Shown here piece after piece: positions 8,866 through 16,866 of a stretch of 64,000 nt of DNA. The notes under the pieces were generated by a model. It worked only from the letters and a program-made list of their open reading frames with translations, was not told the origin of the DNA and made no database searches. The first letter of the stretch is position 1, and the number at the start of each line of letters is the position of its first letter. Source of the DNA: Bacteroidota bacterium (GTDB lineage: Bacteria > Bacteroidota > Bacteroidia > Chitinophagales > Saprospiraceae); NCBI GenBank assembly GCA_029557915.1, contig JAKQHS010000056.1, positions 48,637 through 112,636 on the forward strand. Direction: 5' to 3'. Made by a program: the position numbers and the translations under genes.

Positions 8866-9519
8866 TCAGGGATGCAAGTCGTAACGATCCCCGGCATCCC
8901 CGGTTCCTGTAAATTCGTTTTCCACCAGGTAATCCATGGCCAGGCCCGCCAACACTTCAGCGGCCTGCTTCTTTTCTTCTAAAGTATATTTCAGCATGGC
9001 TGCAGCCCTGGCTTCGCCCAGGGTTTCGGCAAGGGCCTGGAGGACCTGGTATCCGGCCATGCCATAATGTTCCATTTTTTGGCCGGAGGACAGGATCCCC
9101 GCGTCCCCGACGTAACCCACTTCCGTCGATTGAATGACTTCCGTTGTTTCTTTGATCAGCCCGTCCATGGCTTTACACCTGTTTTCAACAGGCCTGAGGT
9201 TGCTGGAAGAAAACAAAGCTTCCAGGCGGTTGATGTGTTTCCTCGTGCTGTCCAGGAGAATATAGAGGGTCTCCGCCAGTTTATGGGCATGCGCGTGACG
9301 GATCATTTTGGGAAATTGTTTTAGCAAGGCCTTTTCAGCCCAGTACATGTCAAAAAGCTGGCTCCGGTACAGTTTATAAAGGCCATGGGCTTTGGGACCT
9401 TGGGTCCTTGTGCCATGGGCACTTGTGCCTTCGGCAATGGTCGAATGAGCAGGAATGGCCAGGGGTAAAACCGAGGGAGGCTGGTTTGCACGGGCCTGCT
9501 GATGAGATGGATTTTTCAT
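8866..9519 (-). CDS. YciE/YciF (DUF892) ferritin-like stress protein
   Basis: 217 residues. The C-terminal 170 match the DUF892 YciE/YciF family: an L-Y-x-x-Q-L-F-D-x-Y-W-A-E-K start, then four helices with Glu and His residues placed as in ferritin-like diiron folds (Glu near 65, H-x-x-R-L-E near 104-108, Glu in the third and fourth helices). The first 45 residues are a proline/alanine/histidine-rich linker with repeated Ala-His-Gly units, not part of the family. Homologues are induced by osmotic or bile stress. First gene of the yciF-DUF2383-ytxH set; a TATATTTG -7 element lies 37 bases before the ATG. Confidence 0.82.
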   Translation of the reverse strand: MKNPSHQQARANQPPSVLPLAIPAHSTIAEGTSAHGTRTQGPKAHGLYKLYRSQLFDMYWAEKALLKQFPKMIRHAHAHKLAETLYILLDSTRKHINRLEALFSSSNLRPVENRCKAMDGLIKETTEVIQSTEVGYVGDAGILSSGQKMEHYGMAGYQVLQALAETLGEARAAAMLKYTLEEKKQAAEVLAGLAMDYLVENEFTGTGDAGDRYDLHP

Positions 9520-9556
9520 GATGAAGCTTTTAGAATTTAAAAATGAATGATCCCAA

Positions 9557-9564
9557 CAAATATA
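9557..9564 (-). promoter_or_regulatory. Putative -7 promoter element of the yciF-like operon
   Basis: On the minus strand this reads TATATTTG, a full match to the Bacteroidota -7 consensus TAnnTTTG. It lies 37 bases upstream of the YciF-like ATG (9519). No convincing -33 element was seen. Confidence 0.45.
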
Positions 9565-9663
9565 TTTTCAAGAAAGCTCCGGGCTTTTACAGGATTCAAT
9601 AAAAACATTACACAATTCAACAGATGCCTGTTAAACTTATATTATCAAAATTTTAAATCTATT

Positions 9664-11457
9664 TCAGTGAGGCAGCAGGATGGTGAAGGCAGCTCCCTCG
9701 CCCGGGCGGCCCTCTGCGGTGATTTCCCCTCCATGGTTTTCCGCTATTTTTTTACAGATCGAAAGGCCGATGCCCGATCCCGTAAATTCGTCTCTCCCGT
9801 GGAGGCGGTGAAATAAATCGAAAATTTTCCGGGCATACTGTTGCTCAAATCCCATTCCATTGTCCGTCAGGGTCAGTTTGTAAAATTTTTTCACCGGCCC
9901 CGTATGGTGCTCCCGGTAAGGATCCGAAGGGACCTCAGAACAGGACAGATGGATCCTTGGCTTTACTCCCAACCTCGAGAATTTTAACGAATTGCCTATC
10001 AGGTTGACAAACATTTGCTGGATTTGAAAGGGTATGACCTTCGCTTCCGGCAATGGGTCTGAGCTAAGCTCAGCCTGTTTATCTTCCAGGACCTGGGCCA
10101 ACTCCTGCCGGGCATTCTCAAAAATCTGGTTCAGATCGGAAAGTTGAAATACTTTCTCTGTTTTGGTGGTCCTGGAATAAAGCAGGAGGTCATTGATCAG
10201 GGCCCGCATCCTGGACAATGCGGCAAGGATCCGGCTGAAATAACCCTGGCTGGTTTCCGAAATCCGGGCTTGCTCTGAGTCGATGATGCGGGAGACATAG
10301 GTTTGAATGATGCGCAGGGGCTCTTGCAAATCGTGGCTGGCAATATGATTGAAGGTGGCCAGTTCTTTATTGCTTTGCTCCAGTTCCAGGTTCCGTTCTT
10401 CCAGGGCCAGGCGGTTTAAATGCTGGTGCGTGATATCCCAGTGTATTCCGATCACCACCGGCCTGCGGTCCCCGTCGGTAAATAATTTGGCGATGGACCT
10501 GAAATAACGGAGCGACCCGTCTTTCCGGTAAATCCTGAAGTCAACGGACAAGGGATTTTGCGGCCCGCTGAACATCTCCCTTCTTGCCGCCTTGAGTTTA
10601 TGCCTGTCTTCCGGATGGACAAATTCCAGGAATTTATCCAGGTTGGGTTCAAATTCAAAAGGCCGGTACCCGAGCAGGCGGTATTGATTGTCCGAAAAAT
10701 CAAAAGCATTGGTTTGCAAGTGCCACTGCCAGCTGCTGAATTCACCGATTTCTTCGGCATGATTCATAGATTCATTGGCCAGCAATAGTTTTTCATTGTT
10801 CGCCTTTTCCAGCTTGAGGTCTTTATTGATCCGGAAATAAGCGAAGATAAAAACCAGCATGGAGAAGAGCATTACAAACAGGATATACAAGGGCGACAGG
10901 GAAATTTCACGTCCGTAAATATCCTGGTGAACTTTCAGGTGCATGGAGTCAAAATCAAGCATATCCTTGATTTTTACCCGGATCCGTTCCATTTCCTTCA
11001 CGCCCAGCATAAGGCTTTCTTTAAACCGGGCCTGGTCAGCAGCCAGCCCGGTATTCCACTCCAATGTTCTGGCCATCAGGTCAAGGCAATGCCCGATCAA
11101 CCGGGACAGGGTATCGAGGTGTTGGATCTGTTGCGAATTGTCTCCCGCCAGCAATTTCAGCGACTGAAGCACAGGCCCTGTTTTAACCCCGGCATGCAGG
11201 TACGGCCGGATCAGCGAGGTGTCCCCGGTGAGGATAAAGGCGGCATGTCTGCTCTGTGCCTCTTCCAGCAAGGAGGATAGATGACCCAGTTCGGTCGCCG
11301 TTTTGCGGGATTGAACCACCAACCGGGAGGAATCGGTCAGGGCCGTGGTATACCGGTAAGAAATGCCGGAAATAAATATGAGCAGAAAGAGTGTGGAAAC
11401 AAAAATGATGTTAAGAAAAAAGGAGGAGGTAAACACCGAGCGGAGGTCCTGAAACAC
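9664..11457 (-). CDS. CHASE3-PAS sensor histidine kinase
   Basis: 597 residues. Two transmembrane helices (about 12-34 and 190-212) flank a helical periplasmic domain of CHASE3 type. There follow a short coiled coil, a PAS_3 fold domain (about 230-345), a HisKA dimerisation domain with phospho-accepting His375 in H-D-L-Q-E-P, and a HATPase_c domain with N-box, D-N-G-M-G and G-S-G-I-G-L. The S-H-D-L-Q-E-P box is that of phytochrome-like kinases. The start is GTG at 11457, 10 bases after the response-regulator stop, so kinase and regulator are co-transcribed. The signal is unknown. Confidence 0.9.
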   Translation of the reverse strand: MFQDLRSVFTSSFFLNIIFVSTLFLLIFISGISYRYTTALTDSSRLVVQSRKTATELGHLSSLLEEAQSRHAAFILTGDTSLIRPYLHAGVKTGPVLQSLKLLAGDNSQQIQHLDTLSRLIGHCLDLMARTLEWNTGLAADQARFKESLMLGVKEMERIRVKIKDMLDFDSMHLKVHQDIYGREISLSPLYILFVMLFSMLVFIFAYFRINKDLKLEKANNEKLLLANESMNHAEEIGEFSSWQWHLQTNAFDFSDNQYRLLGYRPFEFEPNLDKFLEFVHPEDRHKLKAARREMFSGPQNPLSVDFRIYRKDGSLRYFRSIAKLFTDGDRRPVVIGIHWDITHQHLNRLALEERNLELEQSNKELATFNHIASHDLQEPLRIIQTYVSRIIDSEQARISETSQGYFSRILAALSRMRALINDLLLYSRTTKTEKVFQLSDLNQIFENARQELAQVLEDKQAELSSDPLPEAKVIPFQIQQMFVNLIGNSLKFSRLGVKPRIHLSCSEVPSDPYREHHTGPVKKFYKLTLTDNGMGFEQQYARKIFDLFHRLHGRDEFTGSGIGLSICKKIAENHGGEITAEGRPGEGAAFTILLPH

Positions 11458-11467
11458 CCTAATACCG

Positions 11468-11914
11468 TTAAAAACTAAGTAAAAAATTTTCGCGGTTTAA
11501 TCCTGAGGTATGGTATTGCCAGTTGATGGTGATCACTTTTTCCAGGATCCTTTTCAACTCATTGAAGTCATCCGGTTTCCGGATATAGACGTTTGCGCCT
11601 CTTACAAAGGTTTCCTCGATATCCTCCTCCGAAGCGGAGGTTGAATAAATGGCAACCGCAATGTTGCCGAATCGGGCGGAGCTTTTTAGTTCATGCAGGC
11701 ATTCCATACCCGATTTCAACGGCATGTTGAGATCGAGGAAAATAACCTGGGGAAGCTTCACTTCCGGCCGGTTCAGGTATTCCATCAAAGACCTGCCGTC
11801 GCCCACGGTCCGGACTTCAGTTTTAAATTTAATTTCATTCAGGGCTTCCTGAAACAGGATCCGGTCGTCTTCGTCATCATCCGCAAGCAATACGGAAATC
11901 GGTAGGTTTTGCAT
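11468..11914 (-). CDS. Single-domain response regulator (Rcp1-like)
   Basis: 148 residues forming one receiver domain with no output domain. The acidic pocket is the run of aspartates at 12-17, the phospho-acceptor is D61 (in L-D-L-N-M-P) and the conserved lysine follows R-K-P near 114. Rcp1/CheY-like regulators of this type pair with kinases carrying the H-D-L-Q-E-P box, as the next gene does. It lies nine bases after the AraC-type gene and 10 before the kinase. Confidence 0.9.
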   Translation of the reverse strand: MQNLPISVLLADDDEDDRILFQEALNEIKFKTEVRTVGDGRSLMEYLNRPEVKLPQVIFLDLNMPLKSGMECLHELKSSARFGNIAVAIYSTSASEEDIEETFVRGANVYIRKPDDFNELKRILEKVITINWQYHTSGLNRENFLLSF

Positions 11915-11923
11915 AAGAGGGGA

Positions 11924-12529
11924 TTAAAAGGCATTATCAACCGGATGTTCCGACAACTGTACGCCGTTCTGCCCAGGGGCGGCGACCGCCCTTTTTTTAT
12001 TTATAATCCTTTGAAAAGCGGTCGGGGTCAGCCCGGTGGTATTTTTAAATTGGGTGCTGAAATGGGCCACGCTGCTGTAGTTGAGTTTCCAGGCAATTTC
12101 CGTGAAGGTCAGGGCCTGGGAGGCAATGAGATGTTTCGCCCTTTCCGTTTTTTGAAGAATAAGATAATTTTCAATGGATGTGAAGGTGGATTCAGAAAAC
12201 AGTTTGGACAAATACCCATATCCAAACCGAAGCCGCTCAGACAAATACACGGACACTTTACATCTGGCCAGTGAATCTTCGCGGTACACCAGTTCAATAA
12301 TGGCATCCTTGATTTTCTGAATCAACACCGCCTTGGGGTTTTCCAGTATTTCAATCCCGTATTGGTCCAAACGGGCTCGTATAGCCTCCAGGACCTCATC
12401 CGGAACAAGTTCATGGAAGGTCAACTCACCCGGTCCCGGCACGGTATATGAAACCGGCAGGCCCTTCAACTCGTTTTCCAGGACTTTTTGAAAGAGGCTA
12501 TTGACTTCAAATTTCAGATACAGGTTCAT
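11924..12529 (-). CDS. AraC-family transcriptional regulator
   Basis: 201 residues. The C-terminal half (about 95-190) is an AraC/XylS double helix-turn-helix; the second recognition unit is plain at 150-185 with F-T-E-I-A and the conserved S-x-F-x-x-x-F-K block. The N-terminal 85 residues look like the compact ferredoxin-like fold that precedes the DNA-binding part in many Bacteroidota AraC proteins, but without the metal-binding cysteines some carry. First gene of the AraC-receiver-kinase operon and divergent from the lmo0937-type gene. Targets unknown. Confidence 0.85.
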   Translation of the reverse strand: MNLYLKFEVNSLFQKVLENELKGLPVSYTVPGPGELTFHELVPDEVLEAIRARLDQYGIEILENPKAVLIQKIKDAIIELVYREDSLARCKVSVYLSERLRFGYGYLSKLFSESTFTSIENYLILQKTERAKHLIASQALTFTEIAWKLNYSSVAHFSTQFKNTTGLTPTAFQRIINKKRAVAAPGQNGVQLSEHPVDNAF

Positions 12530-12856
12530 GCTTCATGCATTTATTGGACCAACCCCTGTACTTTTTCACAGCCAGCTCTATCCAATAACGACAACATGGC
12601 CGGTCCTAATATGAAGCTTGCCCATTATTTCATCAAGCCGCCCCCGTTCGGGTCAGATCCGGAGGCAATATTTATTGAAACGTGACCGTTTTCAGGGGAA
12701 TGGGGTCATACCGGTCCTTTTAATTTCCCGGTATCCAGGCGGTTAAGTACAGGGACGACCTGAAGATTGAAATCCTGTAATCTTTTTCCAATATTGTATA
12801 AATCCAATCACAAAGTCAGGTGGATCTTTGTTTTGTAAAATTAAAATCACAATTCC
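12530..12856. other. Gene-free divergent intergenic region
   Basis: 327 bases between the minus-strand AraC gene and the plus-strand small membrane gene. No plausible ORF, RNA gene or strong hairpin was seen. It must hold the promoters of both; an imperfect -7 element (GATCTTTG) precedes the plus-strand gene. Confidence 0.5.
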
Positions 12857-13012
12857 ATGGGAAACCTGCATTTCCTCCTCGCGGCAATCCTCGTCATGGG
12901 CTGGCTGATCGGGTTCATCGGGTTCCGCGCCGGCAGCCTCATTCATATCCTGCTGGTCCTGGCACTGATTACCGTCTTGTGGAGGATGATCCGGGGTAAA
13001 CGGACGGTTTAA
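12857..13012 (+). CDS. lmo0937 / DUF5670-type small membrane protein
   Basis: 51 residues: M-G-N-L start, a hydrophobic helix (about 5-22), a short glycine-containing turn with G-F, a second helix (about 28-45) with the I-H-I-L-L-V motif, and a basic R-G-K-R end. This is the compact pattern of the lmo0937 family (DUF5670), small membrane proteins of unknown function often found with stress genes such as YtxH and OmpA-like proteins, as here. The stop codon overlaps a short palindrome (acggtttaaccgt). Confidence 0.8.
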   Translation: MGNLHFLLAAILVMGWLIGFIGFRAGSLIHILLVLALITVLWRMIRGKRTV

Positions 13013-13200
13013 CCGTTTGGGCAGACCGGGTCACGGCCTTAGGCTCAGGCATCCAGCCCGACCGGATCAGGAGATGATGATTCCGGTTTCGAAAATAAGC
13101 CGGAATGCCGTAGATTGAGAAGGGAATGACTTCCTCGATATAAGTAGACCAACATTGGTCCGGAGAGTAAATCAATTTTGAAATTAAAAATCAAAAGATT

Positions 13201-13881
13201 ATGAACCGCCCATACTTCCTGATCTGGATCCTGATTCTTCCTTTATTGGTGTCCGGGTGCAAATCCATGAGTAAATCGCAAAAAGGAGCCGTGATCGGCA
13301 CGGCCGGTGGCGCCGCGGCCGGCGCAGTAGTCGGAAAACTTGCCGGCAATACCGTGCTGGGTGCCATTATTGGCGCTGCCGTCGGGGGCGTGGCCGGCGC
13401 CATCATCGGGCGCAAGATGGACAAGCAGGCGGAAGAAATCAAAGAAGAGATCCCGGATGCCAAAGTGGTCCGGGTGGGAGAAGGCATTGTAGTGGAATTC
13501 AACAATAAAATCCTGTTTGGTTTTGACCGTTCCGATCTAAGCCCCGAATCCCTTAAAACGATGAACCAGCTCGTGGGGATCCTTAAAAAATACCCGGATA
13601 CGAACATCGAGATCCAGGGGCATACGGACTCTAAAGGAGGCGCCAAATACAACCAGTCCCTGTCCATCCGGCGCGCCTCTTCCGTTTCAGCGCATTTATC
13701 CGAGCATGGGGTTTTGCCTGCCCGTCTCGCTCTGAAAGGCTTTGGAGAAAGCGCCCCTAAATATTCCAACGACACGGAGGATGGGCGGGCCCAAAACAGG
13801 AGGGTCGAATTCCTGATTTATGCCAATGAAAAAATGATCGCCGATGCCAAAAAAGAAGCCGCCGAAAGCGGAGGAAAATAA
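13201..13881 (+). CDS. Glycine-zipper / OmpA-family outer-membrane lipoprotein
   Basis: 226 residues. A type II signal ends at lipobox cysteine C20 (Val-Ser-Gly-Cys). Residues about 30-72 are a glycine/alanine zipper (YMGG/Rick_17kDa type). Residues about 95-215 form an OmpA C-terminal peptidoglycan-binding domain with G-H-T-D and the conserved Q-N-R-R-V-E-F. It is likely a periplasm-facing outer-membrane lipoprotein (YiaD-like) linking membrane and cell wall. Its position after the stress cluster suggests envelope-stress use. Confidence 0.9.
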   Translation: MNRPYFLIWILILPLLVSGCKSMSKSQKGAVIGTAGGAAAGAVVGKLAGNTVLGAIIGAAVGGVAGAIIGRKMDKQAEEIKEEIPDAKVVRVGEGIVVEFNNKILFGFDRSDLSPESLKTMNQLVGILKKYPDTNIEIQGHTDSKGGAKYNQSLSIRRASSVSAHLSEHGVLPARLALKGFGESAPKYSNDTEDGRAQNRRVEFLIYANEKMIADAKKEAAESGGK

Positions 13882-13923
13882 ACCCTGTAAACCGGTCTTG
13901 TTTGCCTTTCACACCATAGTAAA

Positions 13924-14799
13924 ATGAAAATAATCTTTCCTTTATTCTGGTTGCTGGCCATCGGGCCTTCTTCCTTTGGCCAGGTCCTCTCCGATTCCAT
14001 CCGGATAGGGCCCCATTTCCGGTCGTTTCATTTTATTCAACCTTCGGCCAATGTTTCCGGTGCAAGCCTGGTATTTGTCCTGCATGGTTCCGGGGGCAAT
14101 GGCCGCGCCCTGATGGAACGCACCCTGAACTTTATCGAAGAAATGAAAACGGAAAACGCCGTCCTGGTATACCCGGATGGATATAAAAATTACTGGAACG
14201 AATGCAGGAAAGAGGCCAGCTCCCTGGCCAATAAGGAAAATATTGATGAAGAAGGATTTTTCAGCGCCATGATCGCCTATTTTAAAGTCAGGTATGGCAT
14301 CCACGACCGGAAGGTCTTTGCTGTAGGGACTTCGGGAGGCGGCCATATGTGTTATAAACTGGCGATGACCCTGCCCGGCCATTTCCGGGCGATCACGGCC
14401 ATCATTGCCAACCTGCCGGATGCCGGTAATATGGATTGCCTGGAAGCCGGTAAAGCCATCCCCGTAATGATTGTCAATGGCACCCACGATCCTACCAATC
14501 CTTACGCGGGTGGAATGATGCAGTCTGCGAATTTCAGGATGGGAATGGTCAGATCGACAGAGGCTTCCTTCCGATATTGGGCCGGACTGGCCGGATACCG
14601 GGGGGACCCCCTAAAGACCACCCTGCCGGACGCCGATCCGGAGGACGAAAAGACCATCGAAAGATATACGTTTAAAGAAAAGGGCAAACCGGAGGTGGTC
14701 CTTCTCAAAGTTATTGGCGGCCGCCACGATTACCCCGGTGACATCGATGTGCACTGGGAAGCCTGGCAGTTTTTCAAGAGGCAGATAGAGGAGGATTGA
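13924..14799 (+). CDS. Secreted polyhydroxybutyrate-depolymerase-like esterase (LpqC family)
   Basis: 291 residues with a signal peptide (cleavage near Ser-Phe-Gly-Gln, residue 20) and an alpha/beta-hydrolase fold of the LpqC/PHB depolymerase and feruloyl-esterase group (COG3509). The nucleophile is S137 in G-T-S-G-G-G, the likely acid is the Asp in G-T-H-D-P, and the likely His is in G-G-R-H-D-Y-P near the end. The H-G-S-G-G-N oxyanion segment lies near 56-61. The substrate could be a polyester or a plant phenolic ester. Its last two codons are the first unit of the GATTGAG repeat that follows. Confidence 0.82.
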   Translation: MKIIFPLFWLLAIGPSSFGQVLSDSIRIGPHFRSFHFIQPSANVSGASLVFVLHGSGGNGRALMERTLNFIEEMKTENAVLVYPDGYKNYWNECRKEASSLANKENIDEEGFFSAMIAYFKVRYGIHDRKVFAVGTSGGGHMCYKLAMTLPGHFRAITAIIANLPDAGNMDCLEAGKAIPVMIVNGTHDPTNPYAGGMMQSANFRMGMVRSTEASFRYWAGLAGYRGDPLKTTLPDADPEDEKTIERYTFKEKGKPEVVLLKVIGGRHDYPGDIDVHWEAWQFFKRQIEED

Positions 14800-14835
14800 G
14801 GATTGAGGATTGAGGATTGAGGATTGAGGATTGAG
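14794..14835. repeat. Heptamer tandem repeat (GATTGAG) x6
   Basis: Six perfect copies of gattgag, the first supplying the Asp codon and TGA stop of the esterase gene, followed by a degenerate copy. It leads into the larger array. Confidence 0.9.
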
Positions 14836-14852
14836 GGGTGAGGATCAGCTTC

Positions 14853-15607
14853 CAAGTTAGAAGTTAGAAGCTAGAAGCTAGAAGCTAGAAGTTAGAAGTT
14901 AGGGCGTTTTGGCCTGGCAGTCTCGGAGGATTAGAAGCCCCTCCCCTAGCTTCCAGCTTCCATGCTCGAAGCTCGAAGCTCGAAGCTAGAAGATAGGGCG
15001 TTTTGGCCTGGCAGTTCCGGGAGGTTTAGTAGACCCTCCCCTAGCTCCCAGCTCCCAGCTTCCAAGTAGAAGCTCGAAGTTAGAAGTTAGAAGCCAGGGC
15101 ATTGTAGCTTGGCAGTTCCGTGAGGTTTAGTAGACCCTCCCCTAGCTTCCAGTTTCCAAGCTCGAAGCTCGAAGCTCGAGACTAGAAGTTAGAAGTTAGA
15201 AGTTAGGGCGTTTTGGCCTGGCGGTTCCGTGAGATTTGTAGTTCCTCCCCCCAGCTTCCAGCTCCCAGCTTCCAAGTTAGAAGCTCGAAGTTAGAAGTTA
15301 GAAGTTAGGGCGTTTTGGACTGGCGGTTCCGTGAGGTTTGTAGTTCCTCCCCCTAGCTTCCAGCTTCCAGCTCCTAGCTTCCAAGTTAGAAGCTCGAAGT
15401 TAGAAGTTAGAAGCTAGGGCGCTTTGGCATGGCAGTTCCGGGAAATTTAATAGACCCACCCCCAGCTTCCAGCTCCCAACTTCCAGCTTCCAAGTTAGGA
15501 GCTCGAAGCTAGAAGTTAGAAGCTCGGGCGTTTTGGCTCGGCAGTTTCGGGAAATAGAAGACCCACCCCCAGCTTCCAGCTTCTAGCTTCCAACTCCTAG
15601 CTTCCAG
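14853..15607. repeat. Seven-unit non-coding repeat array built from heptamers
   Basis: About 755 bases without a plausible gene. Seven core elements resembling agggcgttttggcctggc begin near 14901, 14996, 15092, 15206, 15307, 15415 and 15525. Between cores stand runs of heptamers on a purine-rich arm (gaagtta, gaagcta, gaagctc) and a pyrimidine-rich arm (cttccag, ctcccag). Each unit is 95-115 bases and units differ mainly in heptamer count. The arms are imperfectly complementary, so each unit could fold. This is not CRISPR: no fixed repeat/spacer lengths and no cas genes. Confidence 0.85.
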
Positions 15608-15651
15608 CTCTTCCTTTTTTCCCGCAAACACTCAAAGACCAGCCCGGGGCG

Positions 15652-15659
15652 TATCTTAG
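15652..15659 (+). promoter_or_regulatory. Putative -7 element of wecB, nearly leaderless
   Basis: TATCTTAG, one mismatch to TAnnTTTG, seven bases before the wecB ATG. If it is used, the mRNA would start at or just before the start codon. Confidence 0.35.
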
Positions 15660-15666
15660 CAGAGGC

Positions 15667-16689
15667 ATGATCCTAGTTTGTTATGGCACGAGGCCGGAGA
15701 TCATCAAAATGTCGCCGGTCATCGAAGAATTGAAGAAGCAGGAACTCCGGTTCAAGACCGTGTTCACCGGGCAGCATAAGGATATGTATGAACAGTTTAA
15801 GCATACCATCCGAACGCCGGACTACTGGCTCGATGTCATGCGCAGCAAATCCTCCCTGGGCGATACGATAGGCTCCATCATGCACAAACTGGACCTTTTA
15901 CTGGGCAAGGGAGGCATCGACCTGGTGCTGGTGCAGGGCGATTCCTCCAGCAGTTTTGCCTGCGCCCTCAGCGCTTTCCATCACAAGGTCCCTATCGGGC
16001 ATGTGGAGGCCGGCCTGCGCACCTTTAATATTCAAAGCCCTTTTCCGGAGGAAGGGTACCGCCAGATGATCACCCGGATCGTCAACCTGCACTGGGCTCC
16101 CACTCAAAAAGCCCTGGACAACCTGCTGAGGGAAGGGGTGCAAAATGCAAGGCTTACCGGGAATACCATCATCGATGCCTGCCTTGGTACGCAGAATGAG
16201 ATCCGTTATGGCAACAAGGTGTTGGTTGTCCTCAACCGGAGGGACAATTACGGAGAGCGAATGAAAAAATTGTTTACCGAAGTGGAAGAGCTGGCCAACC
16301 GGCATCCGGAACTGGAAATCATTTTCCCCATGCCCCACAATCCCAATGTCAAGTCACACCGCTATATCTTTAAAAAAGTCAAGGTCATCGAGCCCCTGGA
16401 ATACAGCGAGATCCTGAAGCTCATCAGTGAAGCGAAATTTGTGATCAGCGACAGCGGGGGGCTGCAGGAAGAATGCGCCGCCTTCAGAAAAAAAATCCTG
16501 GTATGCAGGGAAAATACGGAAAGGCCCGAAGGCCTCGAAGCCGGGATCGGTAAATTGGTCAATACCGAGGTCCTTCAGCATTACCGTTGGGCGATGGATC
16601 AACCCGAATGGACAGGCGAGAATCCTTTTGGAGACGGGAATGCGAGGATCAGGATCGTGGAGCACATCCGGGAGTTTTTAGGGATTTAA
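15667..16689 (+). CDS. wecB: UDP-N-acetylglucosamine 2-epimerase (non-hydrolysing)
   Basis: 340 residues, slightly shorter than typical WecB (about 375). It interconverts UDP-GlcNAc and UDP-ManNAc in the cytoplasm for surface polysaccharide synthesis. Family motifs are in order: G-T-R-P-E at 7-11, Q-G-D-S, H-V-E-A-G-L-R-T near 117-124, F-P-E-E-G-Y-R, M-P-H-N-P-N and D-S-G-G-L-Q-E-E near 265. The fold is two Rossmann-like domains (GT-B). No mannosaminuronate dehydrogenase or glycosyltransferase lies next to it, so its product pathway is not shown here. It is isolated by the repeat array upstream and a 177-base gap downstream. Confidence 0.9.
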   Translation: MILVCYGTRPEIIKMSPVIEELKKQELRFKTVFTGQHKDMYEQFKHTIRTPDYWLDVMRSKSSLGDTIGSIMHKLDLLLGKGGIDLVLVQGDSSSSFACALSAFHHKVPIGHVEAGLRTFNIQSPFPEEGYRQMITRIVNLHWAPTQKALDNLLREGVQNARLTGNTIIDACLGTQNEIRYGNKVLVVLNRRDNYGERMKKLFTEVEELANRHPELEIIFPMPHNPNVKSHRYIFKKVKVIEPLEYSEILKLISEAKFVISDSGGLQEECAAFRKKILVCRENTERPEGLEAGIGKLVNTEVLQHYRWAMDQPEWTGENPFGDGNARIRIVEHIREFLGI

Positions 16690-16826
16690 TAAGGAATACC
16701 CCCTTCTTGCCCCTACCCCCCTTTCGCTCCCTTTCGCTTTTTGCTCCTTTAGCCCTTAAACCTTAACCCTTAACCTTAAAATTGCAGGGGATACCCTTTA
16801 GGCCAACCCGGAGGGCCGGATTTCCT

Positions 16827-16834
16827 TACTTTTG
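16827..16834 (+). promoter_or_regulatory. Putative -7 element upstream of the thioredoxin/sphingolipid genes
   Basis: TACTTTTG, an exact TAnnTTTG match, followed by C as is usual in this phylum, 32 bases before the ATG at 16867. No clear -33 box. Because later genes follow with short gaps, it may drive 16867-22766. Confidence 0.45.
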
Positions 16835-16866
16835 CACCCTGTTACCACATCCATTCAATCCACAAC

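Noticed and set aside
12969..13175. Minus-strand frame of 68 codons near the lmo0937-type gene
   Set aside because: It overlaps the end of the small membrane gene and has no family resemblance, although its middle has a protein-like composition.
14853..15607. CRISPR array
   Set aside because: Repeated cores are present, but the units vary in length, the sequence between cores is itself repetitive, and no cas gene is near.
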